Shown: piece after piece, positions 10,790 to 23,411 of the stretch
Layout of the letters: the number at the start of each line of letters is the position of its first letter
Position numbering within the stretch: position 1 is the first letter of the stretch
Position numbers and translations under genes: made by a program
The notes under the pieces: model-generated
Database searches by the model: none
What the model was told of the DNA's origin: nothing
What the model saw: only the letters and a program-made list of their open reading frames with translations
Assembly: GCA_050084515.1 (NCBI GenBank)
Contig: CM114271.1
Coordinates: 26,784,001-26,848,000, forward strand
DNA: 64,000 nt
Reading direction: 5' to 3'
Origin: Blasia pusilla
Taxonomy: Eukaryota > Marchantiophyta > Marchantiopsida > Blasiales

Positions 10790-13700
10790 ATGGCTGCGGC
10801 GCGGTTGGCGAGGGCCTCGATGGCCTCCCTGCCTCCCGCCCTGTGCGTCTCCTCCACCTGCAGTAATCTCTTCGCCCTGGGATCTCGCCTCCCGCAGTGG
10901 CGCGTTGCAGCGCTTTCTCGCTCCTGCGCAGCGACTGGAGGCCCAGGGTCTGCTGCACCATGTCCTCCATCCCACCCTCCCACGGGGAGAAGAAAGCAGC
11001 GCAGGGATTTAACCGCGAGGATTTTGACTCAGAAAAGCGATGGCAGCAGCGCGACGACGGAGAGCAGTGGCAGTGGAGTTGAGTACGAGGCCGTCATCGG
11101 CATCGAAACTCACGTTCAGTTGGCTACAAGCACCAAGGCATTCTGCTCCTGTCCATCGCAGTACGGGTCGGAGCCTAATGCGAATGTGTGCCCGGTGTGT
11201 ATGGGGCTGCCGGGGTGTCTGCCTGTGTTGAATGAGCGAGTGGTGGAGTTTGGAGTGAAGCTTGGGCTCGCACTCCATTCTGAAATTGCGCTAAAATCCA
11301 AGTTCGACAGGAAGCAGTACTTCTATCCGGATCTTCCCAAGGGTTACCAGATCTCGCAGTTCGATATTCCCATAGCCAGCCATGGATTCGTGGAAGTGGA
11401 CCTGCCGGTGGAGTTCGGGGGAGGACACAAGAGGTTTGGTATAACCCGAGTGCACATGGAGGAAGATGCAGGGAAATTGATCCATGCTGGTGCGGATCAA
11501 CTCTCTGGCTCCTCTCACTCACAGGTGTCTCACTTGAATTCATCGTGCGATGGGATGGGTGAATCCCGCACTTGTTTGCTTTCTGCATCGCTCTCTGCAG
11601 ATGTCGCTTCAGCCTCAAAGCCTTCGTTCGTAGCTTCTTGCACAGAGTGCGGACATGGATTTCAAAACTGCCCATTCTTTTCCAGAGAGTGACGAGTACG
11701 ACTTCCGATCTCACAGTAGCTTGTGGCACAGCGTGCAGCCTTTGATTTTTTTCTAAACCGCCCATTCTTTCCGAGGGAGTGGCAGGATCAATCTCACGGT
11801 AGATCGTTGCACCGCGTTCAGCCATTGATTCAAAACTGCCCAGCCTTGTCGAGGGAGTGATAGGAGTTCCGTCGATCTCACATTACCTTCTTGCACAAAG
11901 CGCAGACATTGCTTTCTAAACTGTCCATTCCTTTTGAGGGAGTGGCAGGACTGCTGTCGATCTCCCGGGCAAATAAGTGAAGGCATTTTGTTGTTTCTGT
12001 TGCTCGCAGGTGGATTTGAACAGAGCGGGAGTGCCTCTGTTGGAAATTGTTTCAGAGCCCGACATGCGGACAGGCCTGGAAGCTGCTGAGTATGCTGCAG
12101 AGCTTCAACGTACCGTGCGCTACTTGGGAGTAGGCAATGGCAACATGCAGGAGGGCTCTATGAGATGTGATGTCAATATTTCAGTGAGGCCGAAGGGACA
12201 GGCCAAATTTGGTACGAAGGTTGTTCACAAATCTTCACCTGTACTTTCAGGCCACTAGTGAACAAATTCGAATTCCAGAAGATGTGCAATATTAGAGGGT
12301 TCCCAGAGAGTCTAAGAAACGAAGTGTACCAACTCCACAGATTCTATTGTGTCATCATGCTAGTAAGGTCTACTAGCTGCTTCTCAATCGAGTAAGCGTT
12401 CTAGTTTTTGAGGAGAAAGAGTTCAAGCTGTGTGGATTCTGTGGCTCAGTCCCCAGTAGGTCAAGTTGGCTAAGTATTCTTTTTCCCAGCATTGTGAGTG
12501 AGCGTTTTGGATATTCTTCAGGGCTTCTCAGAAGGAAGTTTTAGTCAAATGTGCAGTTCATGACTCACTTTTGGCAAAGGGTGGCCACTATTTTTGCTTG
12601 ATGGAAGGTCGTCGAATTGAATGTGCCAACCAGGTGGAAATAAAAAATATGAACTCCTTCTCTGCAATGCAACGAGCAATAGAATTTGAATTTGCCAGGC
12701 AAACTGGTCTTCTTGAAGAAGGTGAAGGTGATAAAATAGTGCAAGAGACAAGGCTGTGGGAAGAGGGTGCGCAGGTATGCTTTCCAACCATTTGCTGTAG
12801 CAGTGAGGGTTGAATTTTTTTCACTTTCTTTGCGAAACGGCTAGATTTGAATGTATTGCCTCATCAGTGAGTTATTGTATGGCTCATTTTCCGCAAGGTC
12901 CAGAGTGTTCCTCGTTTGTATAGATACAACGAGGACTACTCAATCAAGGCGTTTGCCTTTGCAAATGAAGCATAAGGTACTTGGAAGGTGGATTGTCCTG
13001 AGAATGGATCCTCTCAATCGCGAGCTAATTGTGATATGCTGCATCGTACAGCGAACTGTTACAATGCGGAAGAAAGAGGGGCTTGCAGACTATCGCTATT
13101 TCCCTGAACCAGATCTACCTGAAGTAATATTGACAGAGGAGTACATTGATTCTATCAAAGCAACTTTACCAGAACTACCAAATGAAAAGCGACGACGGTA
13201 TGAAAACATGGGTCTCAGCATGCAGGACGTACTTGTGCTCACTAACGATAGCGATGTAAGTTGGTTTGCAATTCATTTTCGTTTAGGAAGTGATTCATGG
13301 CAGAAAATTCCAATCTGGTAATCTTTTGTGTGTAAGATACGCATGCCCTGATAGATTTCTTGAGTGTTCTGGTCACACAGTAAGCCAAAGATCCTTGCAT
13401 TGCTTTCTTCTGCAGGTTGCGGCCTTTTTTGATGCTGTTCTAGAAAAAGGATGTGAAGTGAAAATGGCTGCAAACTGGATAATGGGCGATATTGCAGCAT
13501 ACCTGAAAAATGAGAAGCTTTCGATCACAGAAATAAAGTTATCTCCGTCAACTTTAGCAGAGCTCATAGGTCTTATCAAGGATGGAACCATTAGTGGGAA
13601 AATTGCAAAGGAGGTGAGATGGATCCTTGTGTGGGGGATAATTGAAATTGAGCTTGTCATAGGAGAGGTTGATATTGTGGATATTTTTTATTCTGAGGAA

Positions 13701-15287
13701 ATATTATGTGATTCGGATGTTCTTTGCTAATTTACTACTGTACTACTAGACTCTGTTGGCTGTTTCAATTACAGTAATCTTGGGGTGCTGTTCTTGTGTG
13801 GTACCAGATCCTTCCAGAGCTTCTTGAAAAAGGAGAAACTGCAAAGCAAGTCATAGATAAACGAGGCCTCAGTCAGGTAACTATTGGTCCAGAGTTGCGT
13901 CTTTCCTCTTTTAAGATTCACCCCCAGTCGTTATAAACTGATCTTTATCTTGCATGTATATCATATTTATCTGCTTGGATAGAAGAATGTCAAGACTACA
14001 ATGCAGTCATGTTCGTACTTGACCTGGTGGTTGAAGATTCCTGAAAGAGAGTTGCCCTGATCATAATGTAAAGCTAACTCCAAAAGAAAGATACAGTGCC
14101 TTTCCCACAGCTACATCCGGGGTGTTATAAACCGGTAGTTCAACACCAGTGGTACTGGTTACTATCTTGGATAGCATTTTCCTAGGTTTTGGTAGGACGT
14201 GAATACTCTATATTTATGTCACAAATGCTGGATACAAGATGAGAATTGTCATTTCTCATGCAGATTTCAGACATTGCGGCAATAGAAAAAATGATCGAGG
14301 AGGTCTTGATGAAGAATGTAAGCCAAGTTGAGGCTTACCGAGGTGGCAAAACGAAGTTGCAAGGGTTCTTTGTTGGCCAGGTAATATTCTGATCGAATCC
14401 TTATCAACCACTTTATCCTAGGTAGTTACCTGATACTGATGATGTCAAGAGAGAATGGATGAATTGATTTTTTGTCCACAGGGACTCAGGACAGCAATGG
14501 GACTTGAAATTGCGATGTTTGCGCCATGAAAGCATGTCAGAGTAACGAAGACAGGTATTAGGAATTGAAGGTAGCCGTTAAGAAATTAACTAAGCCAGGA
14601 CGGAGAGTTTCGGAAGGGCATGAGATTACATCAAGAGACAATTTGCTTGGAAACTAGCCAAGGCCTTAAACTTTGAAAGAAAAAAGTCCTTCATGTGGAG
14701 GCTAAGCTAGAAGTTTGAAAAGGCGGTTGTAAAATATGCTTCTGGGTTAATACTTGGAAAATAAACAAGGCCTCAACCTCAAAATAGTGCTTCCCTGGGA
14801 GTAGAAATATGGTCCTGAATGGGTGCGTGAGGGATGCAATTCCAAGACAAGTACAAGATCCCAAAAGCCAGGAAGTCTCCTTGCAGACTAGAAATCATAT
14901 CCAATCAATGAATCTTCTTGAAGTGATCAACCAGCTGCCCAAACAAATACATTGGCAGCTTTAAGAGGAAAAGTTTGTTTCACTGTAGTCTGCGAACTAG
15001 AAATAAGTCTCGAAGACTGAACAATGAAACTGAAGCTTGAGGAAGAGGATTTTCTTTGTTGAGGTTAATGGATCAGGATGGACGAGGCTTGCACGCCGGG
15101 TACTGCACCGCACATGCCGAACAGAGTACTAGGGATTAAAAGTGATGCTTGGAGCCAGGAGAGGACACTTACTGAATTTGTTAATCACTGCCATGTGTAG
15201 GTAATGAAGGCTTCAGGAGGAAGGGTTAATCCAGCTTTGATGAACAAGATACTTCTAGAGAAGTTGAATGCAGGGACAACAAATTAG
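10790..15287 (+). CDS. GATB: Organellar glutamyl-tRNA(Gln) amidotransferase subunit B, 8 exons
   Basis: GatB is the tRNA-binding kinase subunit of the GatCAB complex, which converts Glu-tRNA(Gln) to Gln-tRNA(Gln) in chloroplasts and mitochondria. My exon model is 10790-11524, 12010-12219, 12634-12774, 13052-13255, 13416-13613, 13808-13876, 14264-14380 and 15201-15287. All junctions are GT-AG and all seven introns are phase 0, giving 586 residues. Residues 1 to about 100 are rich in Ala, Ser and Arg, like an organelle transit peptide. The core follows: [119 protein letters not shown]. The C-terminal YqeY-like tail ends [17 protein letters not shown]. The start was chosen as the first ATG after the tandem repeat. 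All family blocks are present and no stop interrupts the exons, so the gene looks functional. Confidence 0.95.
11637..11985. repeat. ~84 bp tandem repeat inside gatB intron 1 (4 units)
   Basis: Four degenerate copies of a unit containing TTGCACAGAGTGCGGACA, TTTCAAAACTGCCCATTC and GAGGGAGTGGCAGGA start at about 11641, 11727, 11810 and 11894, giving a period of 83-86 bp. They fill most of the 485 bp intron. The unit also has GTCGATCTCAC-type sequence and differs from the 67 bp array upstream of the gene. Confidence 0.8.
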
Positions 15288-18200
15288 GATGTCAAAGGGA
15301 TGCTCAAACTCAATCTGTACAATATTACTCGGCCCCTGCCTTGCAGTCAAGCTTCTGCACAAGGATTTTGGTGGTAACATGTTCATGCCTCTAAGAAGTT
15401 ATTGAATGACGTGCTGTTGCACATGTAACTGATTGACTTCACAAGTTAGCTGTTTGCTCTCAAAAGATACTGGGAGGAAGTTTGGAAGGAGGCACAGAAC
15501 CTTGCCACCCACGGGGCACACTGTTTTTGAACAGAATTTCGAACTTCTCAGTTTCCTTTCTACAACCCCAGTTTTCTCCTTCCTAGAACCAGGGTTCCCA
15601 ATTTCAGGGGTTTCCGCAACAAAATTCCTCGATTCGCAAACGTCCCAACTTGTATTCTCCTCACCTTATTCCTGAGATGCTGAAACTTAGCTTCTTCGAA
15701 AATTGACAGTCTCATGGAAGCAAGCAGGAAGACCTCGAGAATCTTCTAGGGCGGATGTTTGATTTCTTCTGGCATAGAATCAAACAATCTAGCCGTGGAA
15801 CACTGATGTCAAAACTATTGTACAAGTTCGCATAAGGGTTGAAGGCACTTATTTTGACTAGTAACTCCCACCACGATTCAATTGCATATTTTTTCTTTCA
15901 CCCTCATTCAGTCTCAAACTATTGACGGCCTAGACCACTGTTGCAGCCATACTAACAAGACGCCAGCAAACCGAGCTACTTATCGGACAGCCAACTCTTT
16001 ATTGTGCATGTGAAAGCCCACCCTTCTAGAAAACCGGTATGAAGTATCATCCCCTGGAGAGATACCCATGGTCTCTACTCTCCTTATGGCACCCCTCACT
16101 AAGTTCCACTCTCCTAGAGATGAAACCCAAATTTCTTAAGCTTGAAAGACAGGAGGGCTATCCTCAAGGATATGCACACCAAGCTAAACTGCCCCAAAGG
16201 GTCATAAGCCCTTTCCAATGGATCATATGTATGTTCTATGTTTCAACGGCTGAAGATGAGGGTGCTATTCGTTGGATAAGGGTAACGTTGTCACCTCAGG
16301 AATAAAGATCCAGAACCAAAATTTGGCAATAGTGAGACCACTGTGCACTATCGAACAGAACAGTAGGAATATTCTATTACCTTCGGATAAAGATCGGATC
16401 AGTATCAAATCTTTCGAGTAGCGAGGCAATGGGGTCAATCTTAAGAACCTCCACACGGAATAGAGAGCAAAAGTACGAGATCCAGTAAGCTAAGATGTAT
16501 TCACAAGACATTCACTTTAGTCGTGTCATCCACGTACCACTCTCAAATATCGTCCCAAAACTTCAAAGATGCGCACGGAACAACCAAACAGAGTGTAGGC
16601 ACATGTTACGAAAGTCGATCTCTTAGGATCAGGACAAGATGAGGTCTTAACACTCACCCGGGAGATGGGAGCCTAACGTTTTCAACATAGTTCTTTGGAT
16701 GGATTCAGGAGACGGTAAACACGCTACATGAACTCGAAAACTTCTGTTATTAATTGATTGTAAAAGAAACATAACCGTTTATATATATTTTTAAATGAAG
16801 CCAAATCAAATAGTCACACAGATTCTAAGCTTAGTTGCCACAAATTAGTCAAAGCTCCCAAAGGAACCGGTTTTTGTTCCGGGAGCAAGTTAACACGAAG
16901 CTCGTCACGAAGTTACTGCAATTTAGATTCCACTCATGCATTCCACGAGTTGACGAGCTCCACCTGTTTGTAAGCTCATGATGGCTAAATATCACAAGCG
17001 GTACTCGTTTTAAACCTCTTGAGGGTTTTAAAGGATCTCAAGGGACATGTGCATTGCAAAAGTAATTTGCGTTGTATCGGTGCAGTTAATGATGTCCTAT
17101 CTGCTATCCAAATTGGGAGGGACTTGTGATATGGTCGGATCGAGAGGAAGAAGACGCAGAACCCACTTTAAAGCCGGATAAGTTGATGGCAGTAAAACTC
17201 TCGTTGACAGCAGTGGCATTGAAGAGCACATCGAGGTTCCAGATCTCGTTAAACGATGTCATATTCACTGGAGATGATTGCATGCTCTCCTTATGCAGCG
17301 TCCCACAGCCACAGAGACGAAGCATGGATACGACACCGCCTCTGAAAATTTTCATCTGTCAGAAATTCTCATGAGTTCTTGACAATCATGTGTTTAGCGC
17401 GGACCTAAGGAAAACCAAAATGTCCAACGAGAGGGAGATAGTCACGATTTATTGTGGAGATCTCAGTGCGAAATGAAAGTATCATGCGGTCACCACCGGA
17501 CAAACGCGGAAGAACTGTTGTACGGGGATTCCCGAAGCCTACCTTTTCCGTAGCCGACTAGATGGGCTCGAAATGAGGAATGCATTCACTAATTTTTTGG
17601 GAAAGCGAATGTAGAGACTTTCCCATGCGCTAAGTTCAGAACACGTTTGCTCCCTCGTCACCACCAGAAATCTGACAGACTCTTAATTTGGGTAGAGGAC
17701 TTGCCGATCATGTTGAGGACTCCCCAGTATGATTGGCATAGGAAATGACGTGAATCTGTCATGCAATGATCACAGGTGGTACCGAGACTTTCTGACCTTA
17801 CTGATCAACCCGGAGATGGTGAGAATTCAGAATTCCAGATGGAAAAGGTAAATAACATTCACCCGTTTTAGAAGTGATGACGAGGTGATCAGCACTGTGC
17901 CTGACGTTTGACCTCCGAGTGAAAAAGTGCGCTCAAAGCAGTTTCTACTGCATCGCGGAAAGTCAAAGTTGCGGCATGTCGACGTGCTTTCAGTTACGAA
18001 TCGCAACAGTCCTGTCCAAAATAGTATACAAGATACCACCGTGTTCACGTCGGAGCTTACAACAGATAAGACCGTGAGATTCCATTCGAAATTGTGTGTA
18101 GACTCATCCAGCGTAGGTTTTCTTAAGTCGCCCGTGCTTACCGGTACGAGCTTGCGTACAAACAAATCTGTTTCAAGAACCAGATCACTCCACCCCACCC

Positions 18201-19900
18201 TACCAGACACAGCGCACGGCCGTTCCTTTTCTTCTCAGCTCCAGGAAGAAAGTAGAGTACGAAGGAAGACCTTTCAATCAACGTCGTGTATCTCTCTTTC
18301 GGCCAGCGTACACTCCTTTCAAGTGGGCTGTCCAAATTAGGGGAATGCACTGGTCACACGGATTCGCACCTGAACTCACTCTAAGATATTCCAGCTGTAC
18401 CACATATGATAGGTTACAGAACTCAATGTGATCATCGAGCGTGGTTCATTTGCGTAGTAACGCCGGTGCTAACAATTTCATCTGATATGCGTCTGATACA
18501 AATAAGTGCTAAGGATGCCATTCAGTTTAGTCGTCAAATTGTGACGCCGGTGCGATACACGGCAATCGGAAACAAGGGATAGGTCTCTCCCTCTTTACGG
18601 CACCTCCCCCCTCGCAACACAAGTCTTTTCCACTGAACCAGACCAAGATAAGTGCAGACTTCTTACATCCCATCCCTTGCCATTCAGACCTGGATAGCAA
18701 AACCGGATAGTGCGTACGTGCTGCAGTTTTGTGGAAAACTAGAGCACATAAAGATCCTTGCGTAAAACCTACGAATCCACAATAGTAAGGATCCTGGAGG
18801 AGAAATTACAATCCCACCATGAAACACCATGACACGATCTGCTTGCTTTTACGAGTTACGTACGCTAACTCCAGCAGGTACGCTAACTCCAGCAGGGTAG
18901 GACAATTCAAGATACTTCCGGCAGTGCCAGCACTTACACCGGAATCAGTTCTGCGGAGAGCGATGCGTTACCACCCTCTCATTCATAAGCCATGCTGAAG
19001 GGAATCCACCAACCGGATGCTACAAATTTGGAGAGTCTCATTAGTAGTAGGAAGAGTAGAACAAGTGCCGGACCCCATATGACCAGGGTAATAATGAACT
19101 GCAGGCACAAGAGATGAATGAAAAAGAGCCTCTCGAACCGGTGCCGAAATTAGATTCTCGAAAAGATGAGCCATGTGCGATCCACAGGCTGTAAATTCGC
19201 CAAGTAGGGAGACACGACATGTTTGCGGGCTTTCTGGCTCGTAGGTACATGGAGGCATGCGATAGGGAGATAAAGGATTTGTGATGCTTGCGCCACAGGA
19301 GTGGAGATGACGGAAGTGGAAAAATTCCAGTTAAGGAGAGAGAGAGAGAGAGAGCGTAGGCGGAGATTAAACAAAGCTAGTGAGTGGCGCCGGAGCTGGC
19401 GAGGGCAAAAGGTGCACAGTGGTAGGTCCAATCGAAGAGAGAAACTGAGGATGAAAGGCATGGGGAGTCGAGACGCATTTGGAATGTAGCATAGCCGTCC
19501 TCGACAGCTTGATTTTTCGCCTACTCCAAGGCCGATTTCCTTTCCAAGAGTCCTCCCTTTTCACGACCGAATACAATACTCCGACCTCGATCCACCGCTG
19601 TCGTCACAAGCGGACCAAAAGTCGGATCGTGAAGAAGAACAAGAACAAGAAGATGAAGACGATGACGATCAGCGTCTTCTTTTGGGGTTTCTTTGTCAAG
19701 AGCCTACTAGAGCGCCAGCATCGGGACGCACTCCACCATTCGAGAACGGTATCCCATGCGGACTGGAATCCATAGGCACCAATTGCCAATGGCTAGACCC
19801 GCCGCACCTGATCTACATTCAAACCGTTCAAAGATCGTGTCCTCTTTGCCATACCAGCTAGACAAAAGGTAACATAGCATTTGGAAGTTCATACTTTCTT
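15288..19900. other. Downstream of gatB: no gene recognised
   Basis: The composition is balanced, unlike the AT-rich flanks, but open frames are short, occur on both strands at the same places (17.1-17.4, 17.8-18.35, 19.0-19.9 kb) and match nothing I know. A possible AATAAA lies at 16301, 1 kb past the gatB stop. An 18 bp unit is exactly duplicated at 18861-18896. A short GA run occurs at 19338-19356. Confidence 0.5.
18861..18896. repeat. Exact 18 bp tandem duplication
   Basis: TACGCTAACTCCAGCAGG occurs twice head to tail with no spacer. No gene spans it. Confidence 0.9.
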
Positions 19901-22660
19901 CTGAAAGAAGAAAAGGTCACCCACTAGGATTTCTTGCAAATGGGGATGGGAATCCAATAGGAATAAATCATCTATATTATCACGGGATAGGATAGTGTCT
20001 TCTTGATTTGCAAACACTCCTAACTCATGCTAACTAGGGTAGTATGAAAATGATCCTCCTTATATTGCAAATTTATTTTTTGAATTTGTGTGTAGCATCA
20101 TTAATCTTTTCTCTTCACACAGGTTATGTTCTAATAGAAGCTCTTCAAATTTATTTTTTTATTTCCCGTGCACTTTACTAGTACGAATAATGATCATATG
20201 TGAGTGAACCCCATGCATAAGCACAAATCTTCCATGCTTGTCCACTTTACAACACCATTACTTAAGAGCCTAGATCCATGCAGATATTCTTAATGGCTCG
20301 CATACTTTATTTCTTCACACCTTGACATGTTCAAGCTCATGTATTAGTAGATATTTGTACTAAATCTTACGTAAACAAACATCTATACACACAAAATCCA
20401 CTCCAATCTTAACAAGTGTGAACTATTTTTTAAGGACTTTCAAGGAGGACTACACTTATGTGGGAATAGAAGTACACAAAAAGTAACCCCCTCCCCTTCT
20501 CCTCTTATTACAATATAGATGACGTGATAATTATTTTTCAAATATTCTAAAATGTTAAAAGAGAAAGAAGATATATAAGTCTTGTCTCGATGTACATGAT
20601 TTTCAGGAAAAAACAGAATTCTTTTTTCTTGGAGGATTCGCGGGTAATAGAGACATTCTACGAAAGTGACAAGTTATTTCTACTACTTCAATAATCTTAT
20701 TAGCAATCAAGAAGATAGGAGTTACAATGCAAATAAAATCTTTTCTAAAAATTTAATTTCTTTTCAAAAAAGAAATAGGAATTATCAAAAGAAAAGAAAA
20801 CAAGTTTGACGGTGTATATTCCTAGGTCACTAGTTCATCTATTTTAAATTTGAAGGTAGCAAGGTTATTTATTATAGAAATAATATTTAAAAATATGTAA
20901 AGCTTCATAATGAAATAATGAAGTATCTTCCATTTCATAGGCTTTTGAGGTTTTTTCTTTTTTAATGAAATATTGTAAAATTGGATAAGCATCTACTATG
21001 CTAACCTTTATAATCGGGCACCAAAGCACAATTACTCATGTAGATAAATATAAGATTTTCCATAGCCTTTCCTCGCGTCACTTTGGCAATAAGAAATAGT
21101 TTCTTACAATAAGAAAATTTGCTAAGATGAGGATGACCTCAAAGCTTGCCCAAAATTCATTATGTAAGTGGCATTCATGCTAATTATGGTATGTTTGAAT
21201 GGAATACCTAGGGATTTAATACATGATGCTATCAATTAATCACCAAGATCATTAGGAAGCATATTTCTTCCTCTTTCCAACCATACGAATTTAAGTTCAG
21301 ATATTTGTATCATAGAAAAATTCAAATAAAACTCACATGTGTGGATGTTGGGATTTCTACTTCACTCACTACATGGAATTAAAATTTCACCTTCAAATCA
21401 CTTTGTACTACTTTTTACGAAACTTAAGGAATCTTACAATGTTTATACTAAGGTATGTATGTGCATGTGTTATGCATGCTATGTACAAGGCAAAACAATT
21501 CCACTCTATAGTCTCTCTTGCTAAAATATTTCTTACGTACATTTTTTTTCTACTTTCTTGACAGAGACTTCACAATAAATTTAAACGTGAAATATGTTGA
21601 AACTTGGGGATTTAATAGAAAAAACATAGAAACCCCTAATTTTTTGAAAATTTCAAATTTTGGGACGGAGATCCGATACGAACTAGTGTGGTCCCCTCCC
21701 AATGCAAGGTAAAATGGAGGTAGTGGAGGATACTCGACATAAAATCTTGCAAAATTTTAGATTCAATGTGATAGAGAGAGCAAGGATAGAAATCCAATTT
21801 CATTTGGGATCGATAAACTACAAAATAAGGGATTTTTGAGAACCCCTATGACATAATGTAGGAGAGATAGTGAATTCTTTACTACCAACGTAAAAAATTG
21901 ATGCACGGGTTTTAGTTACCTCACATAATTAATTCTCAAAATTTTCAAATGTCATTTTAAATTAATTGCGAACAAGGTTAGTGGCTCATAAAGCAAATGA
22001 TCCTATTGGCTCAACGTGCGAAGTGTCAAGAGGAGAGGAGCTTCCAAAATGAAAGGGCACTATACAATAATAATCTATCTTTATTATTATTGGAGAGTAT
22101 TTTCTTGATTTGCAAACACCTCTCTGTTTGACATGTGGCAACTAGGCAACAAGAAAATATTTCCTACTCTACGAGCAACAAGGGAAAAAAAAAACTTGTG
22201 TGCACCATGATTAGTCCCTACACTCTTGTACATATTATGGGGAAATGGATTTATACAATCCCTCTTCTTGCTTTGTTTCCTCTCCTTTGCTTCAAAGGAG
22301 GAAGTTGAGAAGAAGGAGCAAGGAAAGAAGTTAAGAAATGACTAACATAGAGGGGGAAAGGATTTTTTCTTGTTTTTTTTATTTCATGTATTGTCCCTAG
22401 TATTGTGGGGAGTTAAGAGTGAAATCCACATAGATTGGTTAGATGAGCATAAGGGAAACTTGTATAGGCCGAAATAAACACTCCTTTTCAAAATTCAAAA
22501 GAAATAGTGGATCGTGAAGAAAATAATAACAGCCCTCACTACTAGGTAGTAATAAATTTTAGTGCAGGTTTGGGGGAATGGATTCGGAGTGCAAATGATT
22601 TTCAATCCTCCTTGTTCTCCTAACCATGAATATGAATCTAATAAAAACAAACTCACTCTT
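19901..22660. other. AT-rich region without a gene
   Basis: No frame shows a recognisable domain. Two segments (from 19971 and 22074) share TCTAT-rich starts and the string CTTGATTTGCAAACAC, suggesting copies of a short transposon family. A third, weaker relative starts at 24771. Confidence 0.4.
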
Positions 22661-22744
22661 CCGTGTTAATTAATTTCTCACTCCTACCTGTTGCTCACTT
22701 TAGGAGGAGTGAGAATGTCGTGTTCTCCTCCCGTGCTTCCCCTT

Positions 22745-22980
22745 ACTTCTTATATCTCCAAAGGCAAAACGTTGTGGCATACTTGTCTCCTTACTCCTTA
22801 TATCTCCAAACCCAAAACCATGGTCTCCTTACTCCTTTTTCTCTCTACCCCTTATATCTCCAAACCCAAAACCATGGTCTCCTTATTCCTTATTCTCTCT
22901 ACCCCTTATATCTCCAAACCCAAAACCATGGTCTCCTTATTCTCTCTACTCCTTTTATCTTCAAACCCAAAACCATACCG
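22745..22980. repeat. 54 bp minisatellite (about 5 units)
   Basis: Units contain CTTATATCTCCAAACCCAAA and ACCATGGTCTCCTTA. The TATCTCC anchor occurs at 22753, 22801, 22855, 22909 and, altered, 22956, so the spacing is 48, 54, 54 and 47 bp. Because 54 is divisible by three, a frame stays open through it and encodes a repeated LYLQTQNHGLL-type peptide. That is probably incidental. Confidence 0.8.
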
Positions 22981-23114
22981 CATACCGGTTTCTTCAACCC
23001 GGTCGTCGGCCCCGCCACACTCGAAACAGTTTTGGCCTATGCTAACCAGTTGGATACCTTTCCTTTCGTGCCCCATGTCCTCAACTGTAAGCAGCGCGGA
23101 TTCCTCCGTGTATC

Positions 23115-23411
23115 TCAGGCTGTTATTCGATTGAGAAGCGCATCACAATTCATCTCCAGATACTTCCAAGAACGCAGAACATCGCCGCACTTCTCCAACT
23201 GCGCCACTCTCTCTGCGAGCCTTCCTGCCCGCGGAGACACGAGGTACTCGAGTACTCTTGCAACTGTCCGAAGTAGTCTGACGACACGCTCAGGCAGACG
23301 CGCGTCCCGCAAAGGCCTGCGAGAATCCTGCAAACTGGAGGACCTTGAAATCGGCAGAAGCGTACGCAACATTTTGGATTCTCCCTGAGAGAATGGGGAA
23401 AAGACACTCAC
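23115..23411 (-). other. Candidate minus-strand exon or gene fragment, possibly PEX11-like
   Basis: A GC-richer 300 bp island in AT-rich surroundings encodes a 98-residue frame with ERVVRLLRTVARVLEYLVSP, then RAGRLAERVAQLEKCGDVLR. The pattern of a short helix, YL-x-P-x-AG and L-x-x-LE resembles the N-terminal region of peroxisomal PEX11 proteins. A pyrimidine stretch and CAG just precede the in-frame ATG, as at a splice acceptor. No downstream exons were found, and an opposite-strand frame (22663-23388) is equally long. This may be a fragment or chance, and I rate the PEX11 idea weak. Confidence 0.2.

Noticed and set aside
10283-10983. Long overlapping minus-strand open frames (up to 230 codons) upstream of gatB
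   Set aside because: They run through the 67 bp tandem array in several frames at once and overlap the gatB start. The peptides are repetitive, with no family resemblance.
11175-11825. 216-codon minus-strand frame
   Set aside because: It is the shadow of gatB exon 1 and the intron 1 tandem repeat, and has no domain.
17104-18350. Several 70-137 codon frames downstream of gatB
   Set aside because: Mirror frames on both strands suggest chance openness in balanced-composition DNA, and no motif is visible.
22745-22980. Repeat array considered as CRISPR
   Set aside because: The repeats are contiguous and degenerate, without unique spacers, in a eukaryotic genome.
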